Assembly (NCBI GenBank): GCA_033032175.1 | Contig: CM065325.1 | Coordinates: 4,058,930-4,122,929 of the forward strand | Source of the DNA: Saturnia japonica | Taxonomy: Eukaryota > Arthropoda > Insecta > Lepidoptera > Saturniidae | DNA: 64,000 nt | Reading direction: 5' to 3' | Shown: piece by piece, positions 11,481 to 23,021 of the stretch | Layout: the number at the start of each line of letters is the position of its first letter | Numbering within the stretch: position 1 is the first letter of the stretch | Made by a program: the position numbers and the translations under genes | The notes under the pieces: generated by a model | Seen by the model: only the letters and a program-made list of their open reading frames with translations | Told to the model about the DNA's origin: nothing | The model's database searches: none

Positions 11481-11983
11481 AGTTGTAGACTATTCTTACG
11501 CGATAAGATATAAATTGTATATGAAAGATTCTTGATACTGATTTTTTAAAATAATATTTCGGTAAAGTGGCGGCAATTTCCCTGATGGATTACAGCACTA
11601 TTCAAAATCAATAGCTACCAACCGATAATTCGGTAATTCATATCTGGTAGTCGTTATCATGCTGGCCTGCATAAATATCTTTTCACTTAACGCTTGAAGA
11701 ACATAGAATTAGAGGTATCTTATTTAGCCGCAGTTGCAAATTTTTCTTCTTTATCTAGATATGCTAACCCAAGGGTTAATCAAAACGTTAACTGAAGACT
11801 AAAAAATATTTTTTTAGAGCCCAGTGCAAGGAATTTTTATGGAGAATGGACCGACTGAGTACTTATTACAGAGAATACATAATAATAAAATGTTGAAAAC
11901 AGAAGACCTTGAAAGTGTATATACATTTAAAAAGAAAATGAAGCCATCATGCTAGACGCTATTATAGAATAAATATTGTAACA
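11481..11983. other. AT-rich gap
   Basis: Nothing was recognised. Confidence 0.4.
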
Positions 11984-12158
11984 TTGTATTGTAATAAGTA
12001 TAACAGTGTTGTTTTGGATTGTATTGTAATAAGTATAACAGTGTTGTTTTGGATTGTATTGTAATAAGTATAACAGTGTTGTTTTGGATTGTATTGTAAT
12101 AAGTATAACAGTGTTGTTTTGGATTGTATTGTAATAAGTATAACAGTGTTGTTTTGGA
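11984..12158. repeat. Minisatellite, five perfect copies of a 35-bp unit
   Basis: The unit begins TTGTATTGTAATAAGTATAA and ends CAGTGTTGTTTTGGA. Copies start at 11984, 12019, 12054, 12089 and 12124, giving exactly 175 bases with no difference that I can see. Because 35 is not a multiple of three, each frame cycles through the array, which explains two spurious minus-strand frames of 76-78 codons. Identical units imply recent expansion or homogenisation. Confidence 0.9.
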
Positions 12159-13409
12159 GCCAAACTTTGATATTTAATTCTTTTACTTCCATACCTTAAA
12201 TTAAATATGTCCTTAATTATTGAAAAATATTATTTGAAGTAGTTGTAGATTATCAATATTACTAAAGTTTGTGATATATATAATGTATATAAGATAGCCG
12301 TAATAAGTGATCATTGATTTTTCGCTAACAAACTGTTTTACAGTTTGGTGATTTTAGAAAATAATATATATTTTTTGTAATTTTGAAAATAAATAAAAAA
12401 AAGATAATAATATAGAGGAATATAGAGATTTGGCTTCAAATAGCACTTGTCAGGTCGCAACTTGAACTTAACGAAACGAAACTAACTTAGTACATTAATA
12501 ATAAATTGAAATAAAATATCGGATTAAAATTGAAATAAATTTTGTAGCTTAAACTTTTTTCCTTTAACCGTTAACGTTATTTTAGTCTTTAGTAGCTTTT
12601 GCAAAATTACTACGTAATAATTAGTTACAGTCACAACTAGTGATGGGTAAATTTATTTAATTACTAATTTTCTTGTTATTAATAATAATTTAATCATTAG
12701 AAAGATTAATTTTGAGAATTACAGACTTTACGAAAATATCCACATAAAGGAAGGAGCACGATTCTTTCTTTCGTAAATCTAAAACATAAATTAGGTTTTA
12801 CGAAAAACTATTGACGCTTTGTACTCATAAGTATTTTGAATGTGTTCTTGGTATGAATAGGGATGAAATATCCATTATAACACCGCCGTTATATAAATAA
12901 TTAATACTGAAACTAATTTAGAAATGTTGATTGTGTTTATGTAACCGAGTCCAAGTGTTTGAGCTAGCCTACACACATAGTAAGGGCCGGCAAACTTTGT
13001 CAAATTGAGGACGTGTGTTTGTTATGAAGTGTAGCCGAGGGGATCTTGTTTCGCTACATTAAACTTGTATAACGGTCTACGGAAATGTTTTAAAAGGATT
13101 TGTATAGATAACAAGAAACCAAAATGGTTTTATTTCTTTGAATAAAGTAGTCTTCTTTGCACTGTGGCGGATAGCCCGAGCATTTTGATTCAATCCTCAA
13201 AAGCCATCTTTTTAAATAGGATACTAATATAAGCTATTTATATACATCTTATAAGGTTATGGAAATTAACTTTATAATTTAATATCTAATAAGTAATAGC
13301 TAACTGAATCATGCGAATATTTCGAATATTATAGAATGTACAGAATCTAATTAATAGCTCTAATGTTAGTTAATAATTACAGTAATTAAAAGCAAAATAT
13401 TAGAAGTTT
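12159..13409. other. AT-rich gap
   Basis: No coding region was seen. 12980-13070 is slightly richer in GC ('AGGGCCGGCAAACTTTG') but unassigned. Confidence 0.4.
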
Positions 13410-13620
13410 TGAGATACTCTCATTAGCATCAACAGAGGACATACCTAATGAAAACGTTTTTTTATTTAAAAATATGTAGACTATTTTATCTATGTTAGCG
13501 GGTGAAATAGAAATTATCTATAAAAGCGGGTAACATAAGCTTCAAAATGATGCTTGTACCATTAATTTTTATGAAGGATTACTAGAAATAAACCTTTGAG
13601 AAATAATATATTACATTATA
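13410..13620 (+). repeat. Two-copy dispersed repeat (partner at 23022)
   Basis: 'TAGCATCAACAGAGGACATA' and 'CCTAATGAAAA' on the left and 'TTGAGAAATAATATA' on the right are shared, in order, with 23022-23200. The middle is diverged. The class is unknown. Confidence 0.45.
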
Positions 13621-13630
13621 TTATTTTATG

Positions 13631-13735
13631 TATTTTTTTTTCTTTTCGATCTGACTATGCTGTTAGCCCTTAAGCCCTTCGCCTGTTACGAGCCCTGAAG
13701 GCTCAGACGACTTTTACAGATTCACCGGGCTTGTA
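13631..13735 (-). mobile_element. LINE 3' end fragment (GCTGTAAAAGCCGC family)
   Basis: On the plus strand a T-rich run is followed by 'CTGACTATGCTGTTAGCCCT', 'GACTTTTACAGATTCACCGG' and 'GCTTG'. This is the reverse complement of the 3' terminus of the longer copies at 19815-20360 and 43317-43868. The T run is the poly(A) tail of a 5'-truncated insertion. Confidence 0.6.
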
Positions 13736-15204
13736 CCTCAGAGACAACCATTTGATTCTAGTTAACCATGGCGCGTAATATTACTTACTATATTAGATGA
13801 ATACAAATAGATGATTTTAAATTATAATTAGCTACATCTGACGAGAAATCAAACTAACAGTATCTCGGCTTGATAATAGGACCACTGTAACATAGCTCCG
13901 TTAATACAGCTAGTGGAATAATTACTAATTTATTAAATTAATTATTTCAAACGAACAAGAGGTTTGCCCGATATAATTATAATCGTGTATGGCTCAGACG
14001 ATTTATTTTAAATGATCTAATATTATGCTGTTATATTATTTCACATTATAAACTTGTGTCAAATATTTGTATTTAATCTATTATATAAATTATCCGTAAC
14101 TGAAAAACTTCAGGTCTAAATTAAACAGTCTAAATTCTGAATACATCGCAATACATTCTCCTATCAATTCCACTCGAATAAGTAGCCTCAATGTCCCTTT
14201 CAATTACAACGGCCTCAAAGATAGGTAAATGAAAAGCGGGTTTCTGGTTTTAAGACGGCCCCGTGGGGTTGAAAGGACCCTCCCTCGGTTGACAAAGTTC
14301 ATTCAGCATAGATGATGGAATATCGGTGTTAGGTACGTACCTACCTATCGGGAATTTTCCCGAGGCGGACCTGTTGTCGACAGAATTAGGCCAAGTTGAA
14401 TTCACACTATTTCCCTTAAACGTGTGGGCATGTTGCGATGTTCGGATAATGGGAACGGTTGGTAAAGTGCTCGTTCAGTTTTAGGAGTACGGCGTCGACC
14501 TTTAAACGTAGGTCATTGTTTCAGAGTTCATATCTCTATTATTACATATTATAAAACTCAACGTTTCTCTGTCCGACCACTTATTTACATGTTTTTTATT
14601 TAAATTCTTAGATATGTTATCTGTCCAGTTTTATAATTATGCTCTTAATGTAAACATAAAAAATTTGTTTACATACGAAATAATGGGTACTATAGAATCT
14701 TTAAGTCAGTAATGAAAATATTTTTTGTAAGTTTAGATGCGTCGAAACACTTGTAATTGATTGTGGTCGTTTCATGTCTCACCTACAACATAGTTTTAAT
14801 TTTTTTATTTTTTATTATTATTTGTTTATTATTATTATGTGTTTAACTTTTTTAACATTTATTCCATATAGGTTAATAACGTTCGGGTCTACTGGCCCGA
14901 CCGCATGTCTTTTATCGTTTCAGTTACTAACATTTCACTCTATGTCTTTTCTTCTTTTCCATTATTAATTTCAGATTTCAAATTTTCAGATTCACCTCAA
15001 CAATCAATAACGAACGTTTTTTGATACAGAAATACGAAAGAACTGTTAAGCTGTTTCCGGGGGAAGTGGTAAAGAAATGTCGGATGAATTAATTAGTTAC
15101 TAATATCTATATATTATTTGTCGGAAAGGTTTTTTCGTGGCAACGTCATATCTTTCTTAATTCTTCAACAGAATTTAATATTCGAACATCATTTTTAAGC
15201 TTAT
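13736..15204. other. Gap with a complex, apparently unique block
   Basis: Mostly AT-rich. 14150-14530 is more complex and GC-richer ('GACGGCCCCGTGGGG', 'TTTTCCCGAGGCGGACC') and matches no repeat in the window. It is a candidate for conserved non-coding DNA. The frame at 14774-14968 is hydrophobic and low in complexity, and probably chance. Confidence 0.4.
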
Positions 15205-15345
15205 GCTGCCCTCAAGATGTAAATTTGCCGCCAACCACCTATACATCTGTTAAGGCAGCTGCACTTGAGAGTTAATTCTCCCACTAGGCTTAGCGTGTTA
15301 CCATCGTCACTTAAAATCAGGTGTGATTGTGACCAAACGCTAAAT
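15205..15345 (+). mobile_element. SINE 3' part (CCACTAGGCTTCGCG family)
   Basis: 'CTCCCACTAGGCTTAGCGTG', 'TTACCATCGTCACTT' and 'TCAGGTGTGATTGTG' align with 'TTCCACTAGGCTTCGCGTC', 'TTATCATC', 'CATCGTCACTTGG' and 'TCAGATCACATAAG' at 34490-34702. The tRNA-like head is missing. Confidence 0.5.
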
Positions 15346-17214
15346 ATGTTAAGAATTAAAAACTGTTCTCCACTATTGATAGAGAATACTTTAAATTAAT
15401 GTTTTCATTAAAATAAATTTAATTAAAAAACCTTTTCATGAAACATAGCATTTCCAATGAAACTAATTTTACTCAATTAAAAAGTAGGAGACGCTATATA
15501 TTAAAAATCTGTTTATCTAATACAACAGCTTAGCTTAGCTTAGATCGTTTACATTCTATATTGTGCTAAATATTCACACGAGTCAACTGCTATTTTTTGT
15601 ATTTGTAATAATTTCAACAAAATGCTTATGTATTTATATTGCTTTTTTTCTTCGATCTGTTAGAATATACTCAATTTTTTATTTATATACATATATGTGA
15701 AAACTTGTAAATGGCCTTCATTCTATCTACACATGGAATTTAACTCTGTGCTTAACTGTAAGTTCCCTTAAAATATTAAAATTAAATAAAATATCTTTTA
15801 TCTGATGGTTAGCATAAGACAGTTCAAGAACAGCTTTGACAGCTGAAAGGTGAGTAGGTACCAAACGATGGTAGGTGTTATCATGCCTATTTGTGAATGT
15901 CACGTAGAAGGTAACAAGATATATGCATTATACACTGTTTAGTACCGGAACACGATATGCAGAAGCTTATCACAATGGCGTGGTTTTCGCATTGGGTTTG
16001 TGTCATGTTCTTAACAAATATTATTTTTCATCAACTATGTATATAGTAAAAATTCAATGCTTTTGGTTAATAAATGCATCAAATGTGAACGGATGGTACA
16101 GATTTGGCAATTGTTTTATCTTAGTTATAGTCCGAATAAGGTTTTTAGGGAAATAAAACTTTGAAAAGTTACCCGGAAAATTGGAAAAACTGAAATTGCT
16201 TTTTTCTATTAAATTTTTCAAGACCTCAAGACACAATTCGAATGATGGATATGCGTAATTCTTATTTTGTTTTGTTCGTCATGGTTCTGGAAAAGTTTCC
16301 AGGGATAACATCGTGATAGGTGGCGTTGCGATCGATTTATTGACTATTGTAATTTTATTGTTTTTAAATCATAATACGTAGAATGCTTTATTGTAATCTT
16401 TTTGCACCAATTGGAAGGATTACTTACAATACAGAGAACTGAGCGAAAGGACCGACAATGCTTTTTTAAATATATTTATTTCTTCATTATATAGTCTAGA
16501 AACAAAAACGAGTAGCGAAAAGCAAATAAACTTTTAATCAATATGACGTCTTTTTCTTAAATACTTTATTCAACTTTGTTGCTTGATTTCACGCGTGAGG
16601 AGGCTTATTTTATTCTATCGGTATATAACATAGCTATTTATTTATCTCTCTTTGCACCAGAAATGTATATTAGTGCAAGACTACTCAAAAAATCGCTTTT
16701 GGTATTTAAGTTTTATCACGCCAAAAGAAGTTTCGCTTCATCTCAATAATCTGAATCTAAATCGACAATAAGCAATTAATTATGATCCTGCCACTAGGAG
16801 ACAATTTAAAAAGTTTTTTATTTCTATAGTGTTATTTTATTACATCTGCTGACAACTTACGAGGTGGTTCACGCTAAGTTTAAGAAAATAACATCATTAA
16901 TAAATTGATTTAAATTAATGCTAGTTCAATCAGAAAGTCAAACAGATATTTAAGAAGAGCAAGAGAGAGAGAGAGATATATATACAGAGTAATAAACAAC
17001 AAATCACAATGATATTCGCTTGAGTAAGGTGTACTCGCAGGCCGCTCCGTTGTTTGGTCGTTATTTTGTCGACCGTGATTCCGGATTTACTTCTATGTAG
17101 GTCGATATATTTTATTAGTTTCTACCTCAATATTCCTACACATACAGCGGAAATACGTTATATTATTATGGATGTTTTTGAAATTTCTTGGTTTAGTATC
17201 TGACCTGGATCTCG
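15346..17214. other. AT-rich gap
   Basis: No gene was seen. A (GA)n/(TA)n microsatellite lies at about 16962-16987. The frame at 15923-16156 (77 codons) has no recognisable domain. Confidence 0.35.
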
Positions 17215-17421
17215 ACGTATGTTACGTGTCCATGTGGCTGAAGTAACACGCTAAGCCTAGAGTGACTGGCTATCAAATGTCTATGTCGGAACACACCTAT
17301 ATATGCTTGGTGATAGATTTGCAATTTTAGTGTGGTAGCTGCTGGTAATGCAAACATAACAAAATAATTTAACACCGTACTATAGTTTCATCTCGATGTT
17401 TTTCTTTACCAAAAGTTCAGT
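17215..17421 (-). mobile_element. SINE (CCACTAGGCTTCGCG family), reversed
   Basis: 'CACGCTAAGCCTAGAGTGAC', 'GGAACACACCTATATATGC', 'GGTGATAGATTTGCAATTT', 'TAACACCGTACTATAGTTTC' and 'TTTCTTTACCAAAAGTTCAG' match 55020-55190 block by block. The tRNA-like head is not present. Confidence 0.5.
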
Positions 17422-17548
17422 CGTGTTGTATCGACAGTCGACAAGATGTCCGTATACTTCACCGCTGACTCATATATAATCGATTAACATTATAAATGAA
17501 CTAAGCGAGCCGCCATTTTGTGCATAGACTCTAACTATATATCTAGTT

Positions 17549-17806
17549 TACTGACTGACTGATTGGCATATCAGAAAACAGCCCAAAGTACTGGGGCTAG
17601 GACCATAAAAATTTGCATGCGAGTTCCTTTTACATTGTAGGTGATCAGTAAGGAAGGCTTTTTGGAAATTCAAGTCCTAAGGCGGTGAAAAAGGGTATGA
17701 AAATTTGTCATTTTTGAAGTTAGATTATGATGATTATTAAGATGATTCAGTTAGAATGGGGCATAACTCAACTATGGCGCGAACGAAGCCGCGGGAAAAG
17801 CTCCAG
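17549..17806 (+). mobile_element. Helitron-like non-autonomous element, worn
   Basis: The run 'TGACTGACTGACTGATTGGC' near the start and 'GCGCGAACGAAGCCGCGGG' then 'AAAAGCTCCAGT' at the end are the usual left and right parts of lepidopteran Helitron-like repeats. The final CTAGT appears mutated to CCAGT. Confidence 0.45.
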
Positions 17807-19551
17807 TAAACTTATATTTGAGTGATACATCGAAAGTATAACGCGATAAAAAAATTACATAATACGTCACTAGAACAAAACATTTTATCAACCGCAAGGC
17901 ACGTTGAAACACGTCCCATTGCTCCAATGGTTTTTAGTTCGCGACCAAACAGCACACTCGAACTTGTTCAATGTTCGTGTTCGTGACGTCTCCAGTCGTT
18001 TTATTTCCCGACGAGCTTTTATTTTCTTTAAAAATATCTTTCATTGTGTCGGCTCACGTAGAGACGGTTGTCGCTTAACGTGTTCAATAGAGTGCCGTTA
18101 TTAAATTTGAGCGAAAACATGAGTGCTTTTTTCAAATTCTTTTTCTTTGTATAAGCTGCTATTATGAAACTTAATTGTTTGTAGAATGAATGTATATTCT
18201 CTCCTAAGCAAATTTATTGGGAGAAAATTGAGTCCACATTAATTAAACTTACATAATATACTATGACTATATGTTAATTATTGTTTGAAGTAAATATTTT
18301 ATTTAGTATTGTGTAATATAATATTTGACTAACAACTAATTGGGGATCGTGGCTACATTATTAGATGTAGACTACCAGCAGTAAAAAAGAGTAAGCAAAT
18401 GGATGTACTTTCAAACACGTGGCGAATTAAGGAGTGTCTAATCACAACCATAAAATACTTAAACAGAGCCAAACAGCGGTACATGTGTACATGTTTAAAA
18501 TTTGTTTATTGTAAATGTAATACCTAAATATTGTTCAAGATGACGTTGTAGTATTTAAATATTTTATTCTGTTTTTTTGTTTCAGGGAATAAAAATATTG
18601 CTTAGGAAGAATATAACGAGCTATTATTAGGATTATATAATTTGGAGAAAGCTTTTACCTTCATTCCAGTTTAAAATTAGTGCGCATTTGAATCAGTTTT
18701 TATATCATGATCACCAACTGACGTGCTGACGTAGGAGGAGTATCCAGAAGCGAGTAAGTAATGAAGCAATAATAAAAGAGAAACACGTGTGTAACAAGTT
18801 TTTTCGATAAGTATTGTGAAGATATTTCTATCTTCTTTTTTATCTCTGATCATATTTTTAAACATTTACTATAAAAATTTAAACCTTTTTCACCAATTAT
18901 GTTCCATTAGACATATAATATTTCAGATATATATAACAAACAGTTATAAAGTTAAAAGATTATTTTTAAATTTTGGCTTTCTGTCTACGCAATTTCACCA
19001 AGGATTGTTTATAAATATAATCCGCAATCTGTCACTTGTTTATCATAACGCACGTCTGTACTTGTGTTATGTGAGATGACATTGATGGAATAGGCGGACG
19101 GACACCTTTTCCCTTTTTAGAATCCGTTCCGTTTATAATTCACGATTTAGATAAGAAGTTTTTTATTATAATATTAAATACGATATTACCACAATACACG
19201 TATACGATGAAGAACTTGTCATAGTAACTCGATCCGAAACGTCACATCATGTGCAATTTTTTTTGGATGTTTTAAAATAAATAAATAATAATTGAACTGC
19301 CACTGGAAAACGAACCCCAAGCGCCAAAAGCAAGAGCCGACTTACCTGAAAAAAAAACCTGAATTTAATAAAAATCTAAAAGTAATAAAGTTCCAACTTT
19401 ATTAAAGAGTCGAGTGTACATTTTTTTTGTACTACCAAATTGTGTCTGGTAATGGACAAATTACTGCTTACATCCAATACAAGAATCAATTATGTAAAAA
19501 ACAATTTGTTAACAATTTTCAAAACAACTCTTTAAATACTTTTTTATATAT
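17807..19551. other. AT-rich gap
   Basis: No gene was seen. 'GGATCGTGGCTACATTATTA' near 18344 resembles a SINE fragment but cannot be bounded. Frames at 17904 and 18816 have no recognisable domain. Confidence 0.35.
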
Positions 19552-19687
19552 AACTAAGGTGGCAAAGAAACATACGGCTCGCCTGACGGTAAGTGGCAAC
19601 CGCACCCTAAGAACGCTTGCAATCGTGCTTGCAACACTATAGCGCGTTGCAGGTCTTGAAGTTCCCAGCCAAGGAACCCTGGAAACC

Positions 19688-20568
19688 TGTAGCGACATCT
19701 ACATAGCGACACATAGCGACATCTATCGAGCCACATACGACGCATCCTACATCGCGTTATAGAAATGAACTCTTCAATTGAGTATATATACAAGAACCCA
19801 ACTACAACTGTTGGAGCCCAAGCCTAGGTCCGTTCCTCGGTGTGAAGCCCTTGGGTCAGGCAGCTGCCCGCGCGATACAAAGTGACACTATACGTGCAAC
19901 ACTTAGCTACCCACATACAACATTGCACACGTATGAACACACACACGTGCACACCACACAGGTACATAGGTTCTGTAAGGGACCTTTTTTTCTTTTTTTG
20001 CGCTAGTTAAACTAATGCGCTAGTTAGTGTAGCAAAACCATTCCGATTATTAAATACACATACGCATGGTCCACTCCTTCCTCCCAGGAGGAGGGGAACG
20101 TGCATATGAGTATATGTTATTTAGTACGAATTCTCGTAGGATTAGGGAATTAGTTAGATCGCGACCTTTTCGCATTCGCGACGACCACCCGAGTCGAGGT
20201 TCGGCCACTCTGGCACCCTCGTGCGGGTCGTCACAAACTTTCGCGGCTGAGTGCCCTAAGCGCCCGCCTCCAAGTCCGGTGAAGCTGTAAAAGCCGCAGC
20301 GGCTCTGTTTTAGGATAGGGCCCCTAAGGCTAACAGTGTAGTCAGTTCAAAAAAAAAAAGCTGTTGGGTTGTAGTGTAGAACAACTATCGCAAAGGGAGG
20401 ATCCTCCGACCAGACGGGTGTTATGTCTGGCGGGCAGCTGCCCAACAGTTGTAGTTGGGTTCTTGTATATATACTCAATTGAAGAGTTAATTTCTATAGC
20501 GCGATGTAGGATGCGTCGTATGTGGCTCGATAGATGTTGCTATGTGTCGCTATGTAGATGTCGCTACA
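19688..20568. mobile_element. TIR DNA element with 127-bp arms and 4-bp target duplication
   Basis: The left arm 19688-19814 begins TGTAGCGACATCTACATAGC and the right arm 20442-20568 is its reverse complement, with only three mismatches that I count (after CATAG, in GCG(T/C)TATAG, and in GAAAT(G/T)AACTC). The flanks carry AACC at 19684-19687 and 20569-20572, matching a single AACC in intact copies of the host repeat. The arms have subterminal ATAGCGAC repeats. Without the nested LINE it would be about 328 bp, too short for a transposase. TGT...ACA ends with a 4-bp duplication recall Ginger-type elements, but the superfamily is not established. Confidence 0.8.
19815..20360 (+). mobile_element. 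5'-truncated LINE 3' UTR nested in the TIR element
   Basis: It runs from 'AGCCCAAGCCTAGGTCCGTT' to 'CTAACAGTGTAGTCAGTTC' and an A11 tail. CTGTTGG flanks it directly on both sides (19808-19814 and 20361-20367), a 7-bp target duplication. A second long copy is at 43317-43868, and short ones at 13631, 37081 and 54852. The reading frame at 20066-20290 is within the 3' UTR and is not shared intact by the other copy, so it is not coding. Confidence 0.8.
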
Positions 20569-20690
20569 AACCCTACAGATCTCTGGTACAAAACACAAGG
20601 TTATTTGGCTGCGATCTTCTTCACCAGTCCAACTGTCCTAAGTAAAGCGAAACCTCCAAAGACATTTCTCTTTGCAATAAATGTATTAGA

Positions 20691-21289
20691 AAATCAATTT
20701 TAAATTTAATTGAAATGAATTTAAAAATAAGATATTTGGATATAGTAGGCCGAGGTGTACTAAGCCCGATCCTTCATTTGTTCAGATGATTTCATAAATA
20801 AATTAATCGGCATGTTAGCCTAAGATTACTGTGTTATTTAATACATGTGGTATATACATAATGGTTTTAATATAGTAATTTTATGATATAGAATAAACCA
20901 ACGTAAATTTACCATATTATCTTGTGCACAATTGAACAGGTTTTCCCAAAAGAACCGGAATGACATGTTCTTTAATGGAACATTTCATATTTGTCGTTCC
21001 TAAACGGAAAGTAGAAAATAATGGCGATGCAGGCGCCACAAAACAAATTATAAATAAACTACAATTCATATTTTATAGAAACGCACCTACGATAAGGAGT
21101 GTTCAAAACGAATATAGTAACAAATCGGCGGGTCACTGATTGAACGAGATCCGCGCCTACCTTCACTCTGTACTTTTTTTTTCATTGTCTTTGAGAATTG
21201 TAAACGCTCCATTAAATGAATTTTATATACAAAATAAACGAATTATTGATACGCAAACTACATAATTAACAAGCAGCATTGCTCGTATT
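20691..21289. other. Gap with a unique-looking block
   Basis: 20930-21170 is of higher complexity ('AGAACCGGAATGACATG', 'CAAATCGGCGGGTCACTGA') and matches nothing else here. No coding frame was seen. Confidence 0.35.
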
Positions 21290-21480
21290 GTTGTGTTCCG
21301 CCCCGAAGTGTGTAATTGGTAACACATACTGGCGTACAAAGCATTCTAAATCAGTCCTCAGGTGTAACTATCTCCAGTCTTTCTAAGGGTAATAATAAAT
21401 AGCTTTAGGTTGCAGTGCTCACTTCATGTGGACTTCATGTCTATTTGTTTCTTCATATCATAAAGAAGGTTTTATATATA
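21290..21480 (+). repeat. Dispersed repeat (partner at 34020)
   Basis: Shared in order with 34020-34215: 'TGTTCCG', 'TTGGTAACAC', 'ACTGG(C/T)GTAC', 'GCATTCTAAATCAGT' against 'GCATTCCAAGTCAGT', and 'AGGTTGCAGTGCTCACTTCA' against 'AGGCTGCAATGACCACTTCA'. It looks like a retroposon 3' end, class uncertain. Confidence 0.5.
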
Positions 21481-21654
21481 AATAATTATCTATTAATATT
21501 GAGAAAGGAGAACTGTACAATATATTTTATGTTAACAATTAACTTTAATTAGTTTTCCAATTATTTTTTTAAAGTGAAAACTTATTTAGTAGATGAAATG
21601 AATGAGATAGAAGTACATTATACACAGTAATGCAAGTCCTCATTTTCAGGACTA

Positions 21655-21900
21655 TGATCGTCGTTGAATTAGCCTAGTGGTGTGTAGACCAGACTTGTTT
21701 GCACCGTTGTATGTATGTACAGTACGAGTAGTTGATAGCCCAAGTCCTACTGATTTGGGATTAAAATGAAATTTTAAAGATATTTGTATGTTTTTTGAAG
21801 GTTTCATTTCTACCCCATGTGAGTTTCACACGTTATGTTTATTTGTTACAGCCTTTTTGTATCCAACTGCTGGGAGCAAAGGTCTTTTTGATTTTCAATA
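21655..21900 (+). mobile_element. SINE-like repeat, worn
   Basis: 'GAATTAGCCTAGTGGTGTG' resembles the A-box head at 10217. 'GACCAGACTTGTTTGCACC' also occurs as 'GACCAGACTTGTATGCACT' at 31079. The end 'ATCCAACTGCTGGGAGCAAA' is a common lepidopteran SINE 3' motif. No credible B box remains. Confidence 0.45.
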
Positions 21901-22540
21901 TAATTATTATCTTTTAGTTTCACGACATCTTTCTTTAATTTAGAAGCAAGTCCAGATCTTGTGTTCGCTCTCCCTCGACTTCGTTTTTCATTTTGTAAAG
22001 CTATCAATTTTTTTTTCTAAGAGTATGTTATGAGTATTATCCATGTATTTTAAGATTTTTGTTTCTTTTATACAAAGCAAGATTTAAATTCTACATATAG
22101 ATTTAACCCATATCTTCATTTCAAATAAAATAAAAACAATTAATATTGTATTCTTTCTAAAAGTGAACATTGTCGGGTAAATATTCCACTTCCACAATAA
22201 CCTACATATTAAACTAGATATATTGTAGTACATTTTAAAAGTTCTCGCTTCATCCCGAGCAGTTTAAACTGTATCCGTGAACTCCCCCGACGGTCATTAA
22301 TCCATCATTGTGTCCGGACCCGGCGGACCAGGCTTTGCTAAATCACCTTCCTGCACGAGGAACGAGGAAGTTACTGTGTGCTATCTTAATAAATCTAAAA
22401 AAAATTATAGTGAATATTACATTAATTTGTTGATTGTATGTAAAATATATTTAATAAACTGACCCGTGTGAATATTTCGCACATTATAGTTAAATACATT
22501 GATAATAGATGATGCCTTAAAAATATTTTCATTATAAAGC
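21901..22540. other. Gap with a unique-looking block
   Basis: 22245-22390 ('GTGTCCGGACCCGGCGGACC', 'CCTGCACGAGGAACGAGG') is GC-richer and not repeated in the window. The rest is AT-rich. Confidence 0.35.
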
Positions 22541-23017
22541 AAGATCCCAGGGCCGCCTGACGTCACTTATTTTCTTATGAACAAAACGAGTAAGATTGAG
22601 TAGTGTTGGTATATACTAATAGGATCGTATACCTACCTGCTACCTAAGCCAGAGGGTCATTTTCCAGGTATCAGGTAATCAAGGTATTTAAAAACAGCTA
22701 ATTTTTAAGTACATTATATAACAACTTCGTTAAAAATCAATCATCAATACTTCCAGACACTACCCGACGGCAGTATTACCGTAGACGTTTTATACTCATA
22801 AATAAAAAAATACTTAATCTTACTTACAATCTGAAGATCCATTTTTATACATGTTAGCCAGAGAACTATTTTAAAACGTTTTACAATCAGACTTACCAAT
22901 CCAAAGAAACAAACATCCCCTAAACCCAATTTTAATATCGTTGTGGTTTAAGATTCAGTAAATCTTACACATTTTGTTCCTCAGAAAATAAGTGACTTCT
23001 GGCGGCCCAGGGATCTT
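22541..23017. mobile_element. TIR DNA element with arms of about 47 bp
   Basis: The left arm (22541-22587) begins AAGATCCCAGGGCCGCC and includes GTCACTTATTTTCT. The right arm (22972-23017) is its inverse with about five mismatches. The true ends are hard to place because the symmetry includes a GATC; a start at CAGGGCCGCC would suit hAT. No clear target duplication was found and there is no coding capacity, so it is a MITE-like element. It abuts the repeat at 23022. Confidence 0.65.
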
Positions 23018-23021
23018 TGAA

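Larger units (their letters stand above)
19552..20690 (-). mobile_element. Non-LTR retroposon tail (GCTTGTTTGCC family), interrupted
   Basis: The left part has 'GGTGGCAAAGAAACATACGG', 'CTCGCCTGACGGTAAGTGGC' and 'CCAAGGAACCCTGGAAACC' (to 19687). The right part resumes at 20569 with 'AACCCTACAGATCTCTGG', 'CACAAGGTTATTTGGCTGCG' and 'AAACCTCCAAAGACATTTC'. The joined order equals the intact copies at 11221 and 53795. The 881 bases between are a later insertion. Confidence 0.7.

Noticed and set aside
11984..12158. CRISPR-like array
   Set aside because: The 35-bp units are contiguous with no spacers, and the window is eukaryotic.
11927..12192. Two minus-strand frames with a repeated Thr/Tyr/Gln-rich protein
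   Set aside because: They are translations of the 35-bp minisatellite.
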